In this document: one piece after another, positions 42,430 through 54,952 of the stretch | How the letters are laid out: every line of letters starts with the position of its first letter | Position numbering within the stretch: position 1 is the stretch's first letter | From: Takakia lepidozioides | Taxonomy: Eukaryota > Streptophyta > Takakiopsida > Takakiales > Takakiaceae | Length of the DNA: 60,000 bases | Direction of reading: 5' to 3' | NCBI GenBank assembly: GCA_030704615.1 | Contig: CM060733.1 | Location: 41,046,001 to 41,106,000 of the forward strand | The notes under the pieces: generated by a model | The model's input: only the letters and a program-made list of their open reading frames with translations | Database searches by the model: none | Told to the model about the DNA's origin: nothing | Translations under genes and position numbers: made by a program

Positions 42430-43370
42430 AGTGTCCAGTACTATCATGTGCAATCTCATATGTATCCAGGTGCATCTCCTAGGTCGAGGCCCAAGTGCAA
42501 CCTCTAGGCCCTAGGGTAGCATGTGCCGTTGGCCCAAGTGTCCAAAGTCATCTAAGTCATCTAAGTCTAATCATTTTTTTTTCCACAGAGACTACGACCA
42601 GATTTGAACCAAAGACCTTTTCCTTGATATCTCTTCTATCGACGCTCCAACCATTGTCCCAGGAATGCCCACTTCGCTATTTTCCATGAATTTCCAGCGA
42701 CCAAAAGTACCTGGAATTCCACATCTCCCACACCGCAAGTCCAAAAATTATGACCAAGCCCGTGCACCTCTCCTCGTCGAGGGCTTTCCAATGGTACCAA
42801 GCACCAGGGCTGGGGCCTCGCGGTTTCGGACATCTCAACGTGACAAAACAAAACAAAACAAAACAAATGCCTCGCTTCATATATTTGACTAGGGTAGCAT
42901 GTGCCGTTGGCCCAAGTGTCCAGTGTCATCTAAGCCCAAGGGTCCACTGTCATCTACGCCCAAATGTAATATCTTCTATGTATCCCAGTGCGTCCTCTAT
43001 GTCGAGGCCCAAGTGCGAACTCTAGGGTAGCATGTGCCTTTAGGGCCCATGTGTGTGAAGAATTGAAATCTAAGACCAAGTACAATTTCATATGTATCCC
43101 AGTGCGTCTCCTATGTTGAGGCCCAAGTGCGACCTCGAGTGTAGCCTACGCCTTTGGCTTATGTGTGAAGAATTGAAATCTAAGACCAAGTGCAATTTCC
43201 TATGTAGGCAAGTGCGTCTCCTATGTCGAGGCCCATTTAAGCCCAAGTGCAATCTTCTATTCATACGCATCCAAGTGCATCTCTCTGTAGAGGCCCAAGT
43301 GTTCAGTGTCATCTAAGCCCAAGTGCCATCTCCTATGTATCCAAGTTCGTCTCCCATGTCAAGGCCCAAT
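42430..43370. repeat. Degenerate ~105-115-bp tandem repeats
   Basis: The words GGCCCAAGTG, TCATCTAAGCCCAAGTG, CTATGTATCCAAGTGCGTC and GTAGCATGTGCC recur in order. The TC/TTGAGGCCCAAGTGC anchors at ~43003, 43116 and 43219 give a period near 105-115 bp. Includes antisense SINE heads. Confidence 0.65.
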
Positions 43371-43690
43371 TTAATTTTTTTCATGAATTTATTGAGTATA
43401 TCCAATCATTATTGATATATCTCCAAGTGCATGAATATATGAAGCACGCCATATCTAATCATTTTTTTCCACAGAGCCTACGACCAGATTTGAACCTGAG
43501 ACCTTTCCCTTGATATCTCTCTTGTCGAGGCTCCAATCATTGTCCAACGACCAAAAGTACTTGAAATTCGTTTTAGCCATATCTCATCATTTTTTTTCCA
43601 CATAGCCTACGACCAGATTTGAACCGGAGACCTTTCCGTTGATATCTCTCCTGTCGAGGCTCCAACAATTGTCCACGAATGCCCACTTTG
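42580..43690 (-). mobile_element. Three antisense tRNA-derived SINE heads
   Basis: Near 42580-42675, 43470-43560 and 43600-43690 the minus strand reads a promoter-like ...TTGGAGC...GGTTCAAATCTGG (B box GGTTCAAATC or GGTTCAAAT). The three units share GACCAGATTTGAACC and CTTGATATCTCT on the plus strand. They look like SINE 5' portions within the tandem-repeat region; 3' ends are unclear. Confidence 0.5.
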
Positions 43691-43693
43691 TTA

Positions 43694-44201
43694 TCAATAA
43701 ATTTGCACAATTTTGTCTGGTTCAACAGAGTCAATGGCTTTCGATAGCACCTGAAACTGGTAACGTGCATCCTTCCATTCCCCGATTGTGTCAATAGCTC
43801 CTATAAATTGTTCCCCCGCTGGACATACGAGCATGATGTTGAATAATGGTCGGTTTGTGACTGAGCTCCAACCCGGCACATAATGTATTTCCATATTTTC
43901 GCAATGAATCCCCGGTTCGTTCTGTTACTCGTTTTGAAAGGTGAGTCATGGCCTCTTCCAACAATCCCGTACGTAGAGCATTGTAAGGAGGTGGTATGTA
44001 CATGCATTTTGACTCCGAAGTTATTCTCACAGCTGAAACAAACGATGAGAGTCGTGCCACGTTGAATGGTATGTTGGCCTCATAGAAAAACGTTGCCCAC
44101 ACCCTGCTATTTGAACCATCTCTGGAGATGGAGTGCATATAGCCTGCTGTATGCTGTATCAGCTGTCCACTCACGATTTTCACAGAAAAATCCAAGATCA
44201 C
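43694..44201 (-). pseudogene. hAT-type DUF659 transposase relic
   Basis: Minus strand, two overlapping frames (44201-43801, then 43894-43694). The first has the N-terminal half of DUF659 (ATFFYEANIPFNVA, then YIPPPYNALRTGLLEE). The second has its RNase H-like continuation (GWSSVTNRPLFNIMLVCPAG and a KDARYQFQVLSKAI segment). The family is the hAT-like DUF659 domain of plant transposons. A frameshift at ~43890 and absence of the remaining catalytic and dimerisation regions show a dead fragment. Confidence 0.75.
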
Positions 44202-44280
44202 CAGACTTCAGACATGAGGCTACAAAGGAAGTAGTTGGGATTGAGAAATGGTTGGACCCTCCTTGGGTGTAAGCAGAGCT

Positions 44281-44704
44281 AGCTACCGTGATGCAACGTC
44301 AAGCACAATCTGGAAATAGTCTTAATGCTGATGTGCGCCATGGATTTCCAGGCCAAGAGTACAATTGGTATGGTTCTGATGATCGTCCAAGGGTCAAACC
44401 TGAACAAATAGAGATTGTACAGTTTATTCCTAAAGATGACTATTGTAGTTTTGTAACTCCATTGCTATGTACCAAGAAGCCTGTCCTAATGAAAATAGGC
44501 TATATTCAAGGAGCTTTGAGACATTATCTTTGTTGGAGTGTAAGGTTTGTAAAAAATAGTTCACAGTCATGCGGGATGACAGGGTTGAATCAGGCACAGT
44601 CACTGGTTGGACATCAGACTGGCTGCAGGGGTATCGCCACTGCACTCGAAAGAGAACAAAGAGAGGGGGTAAACAGAACTCATTTGGCACTACCAGGGAT
44701 GTGA
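44281..44704 (+). pseudogene. Unrecognised ORF
   Basis: A 138-codon plus-strand frame (first ATG 44288) with no recognisable domain; its central segment (EIVQFIPKDDYCSFVTPLLC) is moderately protein-like. It lies between the hAT relic and the PPR relic and may be part of either old insertion. Confidence 0.25.
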
Positions 44705-44789
44705 AGATGTTGTGTAAGGCAGGATGACTGAAAATGGCTTTGCACTTCTAGGGCATTCATGCAAATTCCAACACTTATGTCTCAATCTT

Positions 44790-45170
44790 GCAGGAGTGTA
44801 TCAACATGAAATGGCTGAGGGAAAGCAGGTGCATGCCCACATTGTCCAAAGTGGATGCAAGCCAAATATTTTTCTATTCAGTACCCATGTTAAAATGTAT
44901 GCCAAGTGTAGGAGCATCGTGGATGCACTCCAAGTGTTTGATAAAATGCCTGAATCATATATGTTTACGTGGATTATAATGATAGGAGGATATGCCAAGC
45001 TTTGGGGTGTGGTAAAGAGGTCCATTTTGGGTGGGTGGGTGAACAAGTGCAATGAGAAACGATGATGCCTGACAGAGTCACATTCATTTCCGTTTTACAT
45101 GCTTGTGCCAGCCTTGGAGATTTGGAAAGGAGCAAAGAGGTCCATTCTGACATCATCAATATACAATAAG
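44790..45170 (+). pseudogene. PPR (PLS-type) protein fragment
   Basis: The reading GKQVHAHIVQSGCKPN, MYAKCRSIVDALQVFDKMPE, MIGGYAK is a run of PLS-class pentatricopeptide motifs; after a frame change at ~45060 it continues with PDRVTFISVLHACASLG. PPR proteins bind organellar RNA in plants. The fragment covers roughly three motifs, has no targeting peptide and is frameshifted, so it is a relic. Confidence 0.75.
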
Positions 45171-45684
45171 CAGGCTGAACAAGATGATAGCAGGATATGT
45201 CCATATGGGTGTGGGATGGAGGCCCTCCAACTATTTGAACAAAATGCTATTTGAATCCCTCTGTGTGCAGACGTACTTCCTTCACTGTTTTGACAAAGGT
45301 TTTCAGCCTCACACCTGTCACACTCGTCCAACTACTCAGCCCTTGTCACAGTCTTGAACCTTTGGTTGCAAGGTTACTTTTTGGGGATGCACGGTATCAG
45401 CCTGGCAAGGCACTAGTGGCTCTAGAAATGCAGAACGCACAGCTTCCAATGTCTGTCTCTCTGTTGATACCAACCCCCCGCAAAACAATGAAATACGGGA
45501 TGTATGTACATATACCATAGTGTAGGGATGACCCCGTCTTTTTTCTGAAAATTGAACATAGTACTCAGAATTCGTCGCTAGTAGTGCGGAGCAACGCGAA
45601 GCCCTAGTATCAAATTTATAGGAGTTTGATTGAGGTGTACTCTACACGTTAACCACAATCTTATGTAGTTCAAATGACAACCAA
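45171..45684. other. PPR relic flank, no supported gene
   Basis: Short frames only. The reading right after the PPR motifs decays within ~100 bases. Confidence 0.4.
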
Positions 45685-45835
45685 GTTGTAGCCCAGTGGT
45701 AATGGGCACATACCACCTCGGAAGTGGTTGTGGGTTCAATCCACCGATTGGTGTCACAAAGGTGTCCACCTTCCTGTTGGAAGGCAGTAGCGCTTCGGGG
45801 TCAAGAGACACCATAATTTATGTTTCCTTCGGGAG
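45685..45835 (+). mobile_element. tRNA-derived SINE
   Basis: A box TAGCCCAGTGGTAATGG (~45689) and B box GGTTCAATCC (45732-45741) at tRNA spacing, followed by a non-tRNA body ending near GACACCATAATTTATG. No obvious target-site duplication. Confidence 0.6.
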
Positions 45836-47798
45836 GCATCATACATAACATATAGTGCAAAATATCGCTCTGAATTCCACTCATGGTCAACCGTCTAAGG
45901 TCTTGATGCACAGTATTGCTACAATGGAAGATAAAACAATACTATGCACATATCATTCTTCATAGTGTCTAAGTTACATGCATTAGAGCACCATCGTAGT
46001 ACTTGAGAAATATCACCCGTAGAGTCATTTGTGCATGTTGTCACCAGCACTTCGTCATCTTTGGTAACCTCTCAAGATTTACACACCACGCATGAACATT
46101 TGTCAAACATATCTCAAGACTCAACCCGCTGATCTAGAAATACAACGACTACAATAACACTTGAATTAAAGGCTTGACAGTTTCTTCCCCTTCTTTTCGG
46201 CCTTAAAAGAGGATTGATGGTGTAAGGGACAAGTCATAAATGGTTGTTTTGCTATAAGGATGAGGAGACCTGAGTTTTGTTAAAGAAAACAGCCTGATAA
46301 GGCAGTGACAAGCCGTTTTCAGACCTGGTTTTGTTGTGGAATGGAGCATAGTAAGGTTCTATTTGCAAAACATGGCATTAGCCTCCTGTGATACACAGTG
46401 ACGGTAAGCTCTAAAGGACTCTGGCCATTGATTATTTACTCTATTTTGCCATTTGAACAGCCACCTGCATTGTATGATTTATATTGGCCAAGTGGGCTTG
46501 GCCTTGGACACTCAAAGTGTATGTGTGTCCAGATCTGGATGAAAAACAAGTAATCCAACATAGATTTGCAGCTTCTAAACTATCAGATCTTTTTACTGTT
46601 TCAGTTTTACGATGACATCTCATATGTATAATCTCTAACTAGTGCTACTACTTAGCAAGAACAGACACTCCAGTTAGTATATATGCAATTATGAAATACT
46701 CAAACTATATATAATTTAGTGCCATTTTGTTGCATAACTTGTACTCTTGAAACATCAAACCACAATCATAAATAGGCAGATTCTAGGTGCTCAATGTTTG
46801 ATGTACACTAGCAAAGGTGGTTGTCTACTTGAGTCACATCTTTGTCTATCTCTTTCTTTCTTTCACATAATCATCGGTTCTATAGTAACTCTAAAATGAC
46901 TTTCCAGACTAACTGCAGACCTCTTAAGGTTCCAGCCCGGTTGCTGATCTTTAAGTCTTAGACTCCACATGAAGTCGACAATATTTTAATCGACCCACAG
47001 ATCTAAGAGCGATGTTTGTTCCATTACTTATATTCCATTTGAAACCTTTGTATAATTGTTTCAGAAGATGAAACATGTCATATTTTCATCCAACTGTCGT
47101 GCGTATATGTATCGTTACACAACTACATCAGGGTCCAAACCACACAACACACAATAAACTAGTTTGCCACAATAGATAAATCTCACTCAATATTCGTAAG
47201 GAATCAGCCCTCATAAAATCAATTAAACCAAGTGTACCCCGTCCTGTGTGGAATCCACACTACGATGCCATAACCAAACGGTGAGGCTTAATTCGAGAAA
47301 GCTGGGCCTCATAGCGACTTCCATGAGGCCACCTCCGAAAAGTTCTTGATCCCTAGTTTGGCATTTGGGCCACCCCAACTGTCAATATATAAAACTAATT
47401 ATGTCCTAGTTATAAATTCACATTACAGGCAAAATTAACTTGACATACGCATTCCAAAAACAGACGGAGTCTCTTGGGGCCGATACACTCTGAGGGATTA
47501 CAACCCCTCTACAATATCCAAGATGATGAGGTCTATAACATAAGGATGTTTGACATTGTTTATCCAAAAACTTTTCCGATACACATGTAAAGTGTTCAAA
47601 TGAGTTTGCAAGCAGCAAAAGCTAGAGTAAAAATATAAACAAGAAGAATGTTAATTAAATATCTAGATTCCATGACAATAAAAAACATGTAAATGGAACA
47701 CTTGCAAGAATTAGGAATGAAGAATGACCTCATAGGTGGGAGAATGGGTACTGTAAATAATGGCCTCATGGAGTCCATAAATGATAGGAAGTTCTTAT
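45836..47798. other. AT-rich intergenic sequence, no supported gene
   Basis: About 2 kb of mixed AT-rich DNA with only short, domain-free frames. No terminal repeats, tandem arrays or RNA genes recognised. Confidence 0.5.
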
Positions 47799-48345
47799 CA
47801 CTACTGCAAATGGAAGGGGGTCAGCGACGCCAGCCGCGCCCCCACGCTGAGCGCGGCGCTGGCCTGCGACGCCACCCCCGCGGCCCCATTTTGCGACGCC
47901 CCGGCATCGCAATCCCCCGCTGCGACGCACAATTGTCGCAAGGTGGCATGAAGGGGAAAGGGGGCCCCCAAGGGCGCCGGGACATGCGATGGTGGTGCGT
48001 CGCCGCGGGGGGTTGCGACGGGTTTTTTTTCCTTGCGACGCCGGGGGGGTCGCAATTTATTTATTTATTTGGGCCTTGCGGCCCCCTAATGTCACAAAAG
48101 CGTCGCTAGGGGCGCCCCACGCTAGGGTGCCCAATGCTACGACGCCAGGGGGTTGCAACGGCGTCGCCATAGGGGGTCGCAACGGTGTCGTAGCCAGCTT
48201 AGGACATCACAAGGACATCGCTTGGGGCGCCTAATGCTGGGGCTGGGGCTGGGCACTAAGGCTATGGAGGTTGCAACTCCCCGGCGTCATAAGAGGGTCC
48301 CCTTGAAGGAACTTGAAAGAAATTCTAACGATGACCGAAGGTCGG
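47799..48345 (+). mobile_element. CACTA-type fragment with GCGACGCC palindromes, copy 2
   Basis: It begins CACTACTGCAAATGG, a variant of the CACTACAGTAAATGG terminus at 59834-59850, and shows the same subterminal GCGACGCC/GGCGTCGC palindromes and the same order of internal words (GTCACAAAAGCGTCG, GTTGCAACTCCCCGGCGTC) as the 59-kb element in reverse. It stops near 48345 without the second terminus. Confidence 0.7.
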
Positions 48346-49295
48346 AAGCTAGTTTAGCGTAGAATAGATATAGGGTGCCAAAGTGCCTCGTCATCGCCGC
48401 CACATCATCGTCGCCACGTTTTGTCGCCACATTTCGTCGTCAATTGTTTTGGAATCTGCCTGTACTGCCTGCCCAAAAAATGCCAATAGAACTCGTTGCG
48501 CCAAGTTTCTTGGAACTGCCCGGGCTTGATCTTCTTGAACTGCAGGAAGGGTTTCACACCCCGATCGCAGGTGGAGACATTTGCAGATTATGTTATGAGT
48601 ACAGCGCATGAGCTCTCACAGATGGTGGGACAACCGCAATCGCAAGGTGTGGCTTTTCTTAATGTACGATGTGAAGAAGTTTGTCCATCCTGCAAATGTG
48701 GGCTCTTGGCTCCTATTAGTACCACGATTTGCTATTCTTCATGATGTTTACAAGGTTCTTGGTAGAGCCAGCTTGGTCTTAGCAGGTCGTGTTTCAATCT
48801 CTGCCTACTCAGTTGCACCGTGGTGGTTCTCACAGACCAATCCGACATTACCTGACTAGAGACACAAACAACACACACAAGAGGTCCTTTTGGGTTGATG
48901 GTTTGTCAAATCCTCCATGGGTCATGACACAATGTGATAAGGGCATCTTCTTCTTCGACCTATTTCAGCTTGTTTTGCCCTCTCATCAGACTCGGCCCTG
49001 AGATGCATATTGAATTCTATAAGTTAGCTTTTTGGGTGGATCTGGAGTGACTTTAACAAGTTACTGCCGATGTGGCAGCAAGAAAGTATCCAAAAGAGAT
49101 GAGGAGAAGCTTTGGAATGAACACTTTCCGACCCCAGCCAATGGTGGGACAATGGAGACAAAAAGGTGAATGCCTGTTGGACTACAGAGAGAGGCAGATG
49201 CAATTCAGAATTGGAAGTACTGTAATAAGTAGGGAGGAAGGAAAGAGTGCACCCTCTCATGACTCAATGTCACATAGGACACCTATCGTTTTCAT
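48346..49295. other. Unresolved sequence, possible old retroelement
   Basis: Several short frames and no recognisable domain. It leads into the retropepsin relic at 49.3 kb and could be the gag-proximal part of that old element. Confidence 0.35.
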
Positions 49296-49597
49296 GTGTT
49301 GTTGACACATGTTGTACCATGTCTGCTATTCCATTGTCCGTGGTTTCGACTACTTGGTCTCAAACTCACTCCAGCCACAAGTCTGCAGGTGACCATTGTA
49401 GATGGCACACGTTATAAACCCCTAGGTTTGGTCACCATCCCTATTAAGGTCAGTTGCAAGTCGGTCACACTGACTTGTATCGTTACCATTGGTGAGCAGT
49501 TGCTGTTAGGCTTGGATTGGATGTGTGCTGCAGGGGCCAAGATTGATGTGGTTGAAAACATCATGTGGCTTGCCAGTGGCAGCTCCTCCCCCCACAA
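49296..49597 (+). pseudogene. Retropepsin-like relic, split by gypsy-2
   Basis: The frame reads VTIVDGTRYKPLGLVTIPIKVS ... EQLLLGLDWMCAAGAKIDVVENIMWL, the C-terminal half of a gypsy-type aspartic protease with its LGLDWM motif. The catalytic DTGA half is not recognisable upstream. Gypsy-2 inserted at 49597; the continuation after 56514 soon meets stops, so the relic was probably already dead. Confidence 0.55.
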
Positions 49598-50305
49598 TGT
49601 CGCGGCCCTTTGCCTTGAGGGCAGGGGGTTGGGACACATGAGGGGCTGCCCCTGTGGTGGGGGCAGCGGCAGCGGCAGCGATAGGTATGGGGGGCTGAAG
49701 CACCCTTGAGTGCCCAAAGCACTCAAGGAGGCGGAGGCGCTCACTAGGTGGAGCCCCGCACACCGGGTTGCGGTGGTGGCTTAGCGGGACTTAGTGGGGG
49801 TGGCATAGGACTCACCATGGGGGCGGAGACCTCGTGGTGGGAGTCGTGGGGAGTCTTGGGACTCATCACGGTCCATAGGGGCCGTGGTGAGTGGGCCAAG
49901 ACTCACCGCGACTCATCACCGGGAGTCGAGGGTTTTCGTGGTGGTTCGCCATAAAATGGCATGGCTGGTTATGAAACCCCCGCGGACAGCTACAGAAGTA
50001 TATATAGGGAGTAGTAACCCCGAGAACGGTGCAAGCCCGTTGGTGACCAAAAACTAGTGAGTAAGCGAGCGAGCCGGAAAGCGACCAAAGAGTGGGGAGC
50101 TGTTCCGGACTGCCAACTACCAAAGGGAATTCCACTAGGTCCAAATAGGTGGAGGGTTTAGTGGGAGAGCAAAGGGGGACCGTTATGTCCCGGTGAGCAG
50201 CCGAAGCTCCAAGTTGGCCCGGCGGCCAGGTTGGGAGTCAGGCGCGCGCATCAAAGCGAGTATCTATGACGTGAAGGGGAGCTTACCGAAGTGAGGTGCG
50301 CGACA
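49598..50305 (+). repeat. Gypsy-2 5' LTR
   Basis: 708 bp, TGTCGCGGCC ... GCGCGACA. TATATATA at ~50000 is a likely promoter TATA box. Confidence 0.93.
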
Positions 50306-50307
50306 CT

Positions 50308-50319
50308 TGGTATCAGAGC
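50308..50319 (+). promoter_or_regulatory. Gypsy-2 primer binding site
   Basis: TGGTATCAGAGC, initiator-Met tRNA type, two bases after the LTR. Confidence 0.9.
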
Positions 50320-50360
50320 TTAGAGTTCAGTACGCGATCGTCCTTGGGATTGGCCTCATC

Positions 50361-52112
50361 ATGGGGTCGGGCAAGCCGAAGCGAAAGCGGAACGGCCCAA
50401 AAGATGATGATCCTGGTGAGCCCGATGGGGGCGACGTGTCACCGAGGCGGCCGTTTGAGGAAGCGATGCATGTTTCCGAAAACGAGGCCGCTCAAGAGCG
50501 GGAGGAATCCGAGGAGTCGGAGCCCGAGGAATCCTTGAGAGCTCCGACAAACCAAGAGATGCCTCCCATGCCGGCAGCCTTTTGGGAAGGGTTGTTGGCG
50601 CAGTTTGGCGGGACGTTGAAAGACGTGTTGAAGGCGGCTAATGCCACTTCCACTAAGGCAAAGTTTAAGGTGAAGCCTAAGGAACCCAGCACCTTCGAGG
50701 GCATTCGAAATCGGAAGGCACTCAACACCTGGCTCCTGGAGCTAGAGTAGTACTTCCAGGCGGCCAAGTTGAGTGACGAGGATCGAGTGGAAGTGGCTCC
50801 CACCTATTTGAGGGGCTATGCTCAACAATGGTGGCAGAAACGCCTTCACGACCGAGGCCCAAGCCCGGAAACCTTGAACTGGAGTGGGTTCAAGGAATTG
50901 ATGAAGAGACAGTTTGTGCCCCTCAACGCATCCTGGCTTGCCCGGGACAAGATGAGGAATTTGAAGCAAACAGATGACATTCGGGGGTATGTCCAGGCTT
51001 TCAATGTGCTGTTGCTCGAAGTCGCGGACATGGTAGAACCAGAAATGGTCTTCAACTTTGTGGCGGGGCTGGCCCCATGGGCCAGGCGGAAGTTGGAGGA
51101 GAAGCCACCCAAGACTTTGAACGAGGCAATTGAGAGGGCTGAATGTTTCTCGGATGTCCCTAGGGGTGAGAGACAAGGTCGTACGGAGCTGAACCACAAG
51201 AAGACCCGGCGGGAAGGTGACTCCTTCCGACCGGAAAAGAAGTGGGATAGGCCACGCGGCGACAATGGCACGTGGAAATCAAAGGGAGGGCCTTCACACG
51301 TCAAGGCGGCACCCGGTGCTTTGAAAGAAAAAGCGGGTGGAGCGTCTTATGGCGGACAGAAGGCAACCTTTGATGGAGTGTGTTTCAATTGCGGGGAGCC
51401 CGGGCACATGGCCAAGAAGTGCACAAAACCTCGTCAATTGAACATGACTCGGGCAACCACGGAGCTGTCGGAAGATACCATCAGTCGCTTGGTGGAAGCG
51501 GTGGTCGCCAGGACTTGCAAGGTAGGCAACTATTCTTGTGAGTTGTATCAGGAAACTGGCGCCCTGCGTAAAGGGAGTCAGTTATTGTTCGTGGATGGGA
51601 TAATATCCGGAACTAACGTGTCGTTGTTGGTGGACACAGGAGCGTCGCACTCCTTCATGACGCCGCGAAAGTTGGGACTCCCGACAAGTGACGTGGGGGC
51701 CTCTATTGAGGTGCGTTCTGCCAAAGGAGAACCACAGTTGGCGACAAGGTTGGCGTTTGATGTTCCTCTTCAACTGGGGAGTTGGGAGGGACGTGAGAAC
51801 TTCACCATCTGCGAGATCGATGGAGTGGATCTCATTTTGGGGATGACCTTTTTGAGCAAATCCGGAGCGGTCATAGATGGCCGCAAGAGAGTAGTCACGC
51901 TGCCATGTGGGAATGGTGGCGAGGTTTTACGAGTGTCGGAAACGCCCAAATCCGTGGGAGGGCGAATAAACCTTCTGTCAGCAAGGGAGTGGGCCGTGGA
52001 GGAGGCACACGAGCCCCAGTTTTTGCTTTACATTAGAGAAGTGAAGGAGAAGGCGATGGGGAGCCGAGCCCAGATTGGATCAAGGGGATTTTGGAGAAAT
52101 ACCAGGATGTGA
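50361..52112 (+). pseudogene. Gypsy-2 Gag and protease
   Basis: ATG 50361 starts a basic N-terminus (MGSGKPKRKR) and acidic Glu-rich stretch. After a single in-frame TAG (50748-50750) the frame continues with the capsid domain (YLRGYAQQWWQKRL; GFKELMKRQFVP), a CCHC knuckle CFNCGEPGHMAKKC (~51388-51421) and a retropepsin with LLVDTGASHSF (~51625) and LILGMTFL. The frame is lost after ~52055, before RT. Gag packages RNA; the protease cleaves the polyprotein. Confidence 0.85.
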
Positions 52113-53254
52113 TGCCAAGCGGCTTGCCACCGCGAAGAGGAGTTGACCACAAGATTGAGGTGATACCGGGATCGGAACCGCCTGCCAAGGCACCCTACCG
52201 GTTGAGCCACAGGGAGTTGGTCGAGCTGAAGACTCAGCTCAAGGATCTAATGTCAAAGGGGTACATCCGGCCGAGTAAGTCACCTTACGGAGCCCCGGTG
52301 CTATTCGCAGACAAGAAGGATGGGACGCTGCGGATGTGTGTCGATTACAGGGCTTTGAACAAGGTGACTATTAAAAACCGGTACCCTTTGCCAAGGATCG
52401 ACGACCTTTTTGACCGGTTGGCAGGAGCGAAGTATTTCAGCCGGATCGACTTGCGCTCCGGCTATCATCAAATTCGGGTGGCGGAAGGAGATGAGGAGAA
52501 GACCGCGTGCAGGACAAGGTATGGTTCATATGAGTTCTTGGTGATGCCTTTTGGGCTCACCAATGCACCTGCGACCTTTAGCACGCTGATGAACAGCCTT
52601 TTTCAGGAGTGGTTGGATGACTTTGTGATCGTGTACATCGACGACATCTTGGTGTACTTGAAAACAAAGGAGGAGCACCTGGAGCACCTCAAAAGGGTGT
52701 TCCAAAAGTTGCGAGAAGGGAAGCTGTATGCCAAAGCTTCAAAGTGCGAATTCGGGGTCACAAAAGTGGAGTTCCTGGGGCATGTGATTACACAGGATGG
52801 GATCAGAATGGATGACAGGAAGGTGAGGGCCATCTTGGACTGGGAGCCTCCGACTTCGGTCCCGGGAGTGCGATCCTTCCTAGGACTCGCCTCCTATTAC
52901 CGGAAGTATGTGAGAAATTTCGCCAAGATTGCGGGGCCGCTGTCAGACCTTCTGTGTAAATCTAAAGTCTGGGCATGGAACACCTTTTGTGGCCAAGCTT
53001 TTGCTGAATTGAAGCAGCGGATGGCGGAAGCTCCAGTCTTGAAAATCCCGGAGTTCGATCGTCCGTTTGAGATACATACAGATGCGTCGGACTTCGCGAT
53101 TGGGGGTGTACTGATGCAAGATGGACGTCCAGTGGCTTACGAAAGTAAGAAACTGAATGAAGTGGAGCGACGGTGGCCGACGCACGAGAAAGAGATGAAG
53201 GCGGTGGTGCACTGTCTTGAGCTTTGGCGCCACTATGTTGGTCCAACCCAGTGA
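52060..53254 (+). pseudogene. Gypsy-2 reverse transcriptase and RNase H
   Basis: Frame from ~52060; the 387-codon ATG-started part begins at 52091. RT motifs [21 protein letters not shown] and active site YIDD (residues 182-185), then [12 protein letters not shown]; RNase H begins with [14 protein letters not shown]. The frame changes at ~53240 (HYVGP) before RNase H finishes; the next frame continues it (KVFTDNVTVKYF; GRDNVVADALSR). All catalytic residues I can check are present. Confidence 0.87.
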
Positions 53255-54080
53255 AGGTGTTCACGGACAATGTCACGGTGAAGTATTTTGCCACGCAGCC
53301 CAAGTTGTCCCCAAAACAACTTAGGTGGCAAGATACTTTGGCGGTGTTCGACGTGGATATCCAGTACAAACCGGGACGAGACAACGTGGTGGCCGATGCT
53401 TTAAGTAGAAAGCAGCAGCTCTTGTTGGTGTACAAGGGCGAGACGACGCTCCAAAAGAAGATCCGAAAAGCTTGCCGGAAGGATGAGCTGGCGAAGTCCG
53501 TGATGCAGGACTTGAGGATGGGGTTAAATCGCAGTTCCACTTGCAAAATGGACTGCTCCGGTATAAGCAAAAGCGTCTCTACGTGCCGAAGGGAGGGATC
53601 AGAGATAGCCTCTTGAGAGAATGCCATGATAGCCCGCTTGCGGGCCACGGCGGAGCCAAGCGCACTGCGGCACTCTTGAAGAAAGAGTATTTCTGGCCCA
53701 AACTGAGGGAGGAGGCAGAGGAGTATGTCAAGACATGCACCACATGCCAACAAAACCGGAGCGAGTACAAAAAGCAAGCGGGGCTGTTACAACCCTTGCC
53801 GATTCCAGAGGGGACTTGGGAAAGCGTCTCGATGGATTTCATGACTGCTATGCCGCTGTCAAAAGGATTCGATGCAATCATGGTGGTGGTGGATAGGTTC
53901 AGTAAAATGGGCCATTTCATCCCCACCAAGGAGACGGCAACGGCGCAGGAGACAGGGCGACTTTACTTCGCCCACGTCTTAAAGCATCATGGAGTCCCGA
54001 AGGATATTGTCTCGGACCGCGATCCAAAGTTTACGAGTAAATTTTGGAGGGCACTTGGAAGAAGATGGGGACGAGGCTGA
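53224..54080 (+). pseudogene. Gypsy-2 RNase H end and integrase core
   Basis: 53224-53616 finishes RNase H and enters the linker. 53541-54080 carries the integrase zinc module (HDSPLAGHGG...CTTCQQNR) and core (VSMDFMTAMP, first Asp; DIVSDRDPKFTS, second Asp). The frame shifts at ~54050. Confidence 0.85.
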
Positions 54081-54952
54081 AGATGAGCACCGCCTTCCGA
54101 CCTACGACCGACGGCCAAACAGAAAGAGTGAATTCCGTAGTGAAGCAGATCTTGCGGAATTACGTGTCGGCAGACCAAACAGACTGGGTGGAACACTTAG
54201 ACGCGGCAGAGTTCTGTTATAATAACACAGAACACTCCGCAACGGGAGTTTCCCCTTTCGTATTGGTCTATGGAAAAGCACCTCTGGTGCCGACAAGTTG
54301 GGCCGCCCAGGACGTTGAGGAACCGGCAGTAGCGGCGGTACTGGAAGAACGCGAGCGTTTGTTGAAGCTCGCAAAGTACAACATTGCCAAAGCTAGGAAA
54401 CGGTATGAAAGGCAGGCGAATCGAAAGCGGAGGGAAGTGAAGTTTGAGGCAGGCACGGAGGTCTGGTTGAACATCAAGAATTTCCGACTACCTCCGGAAG
54501 TGAGTCCGAAGTTCGTACCTCCGTATGCGGGACCCTTTCGCATTCGGAAGGTTATGAATGAGGATGTGTATGAATTGGAGCTGCCGGCAAACAGCAAGGT
54601 GCACCCAGTATTCCATGTCTCCCTTTTGAAGCCTTACTTCAAAGATGAAGCGCGTCCGAATCGGCATCAAGTGTTGCGTCCGCCACCTATGCTGTTGGAT
54701 CATGAAAATGAACCTGAGTACGAGGTGGAGGCAATACTTAAGTCGAGGAGGTTCAAGAACCGAGAAACGGAGTATCTCGTCAAATGGAAGGGCTATCATC
54801 ATGTGGAGGCATCTTGGGTGCGTGCCTCAGAAATGGGAAACGCATCCGAGGCGGTGCAGCTTTCGAAGGGCGACCTCAAAAGCGGAAGAAGCGTTGATGG
54901 GGACATCAACCTTGGAGCGTGGGGGAGGAAATGCATGCTTAGCCCGGCTTAG
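54044..54952 (+). pseudogene. Gypsy-2 integrase C-terminus and chromodomain
   Basis: Continues the integrase core (FRPTTDGQTERVN, containing the catalytic Glu), the GPY/F-type region (YAGPFRIRKV) and a clear chromodomain (residues ~224-264: EYEVEAILKSRRF, YLVKWKGY, ASWVRASEM), followed by a ~38-residue tail to the stop at 54952. Confidence 0.87.

Noticed and set aside
42636-42929. Overlapping ORFs on both strands around 42.6-43.3 kb
   Set aside because: They translate the ~110-bp tandem repeats and antisense SINE heads, and recur with each repeat unit.
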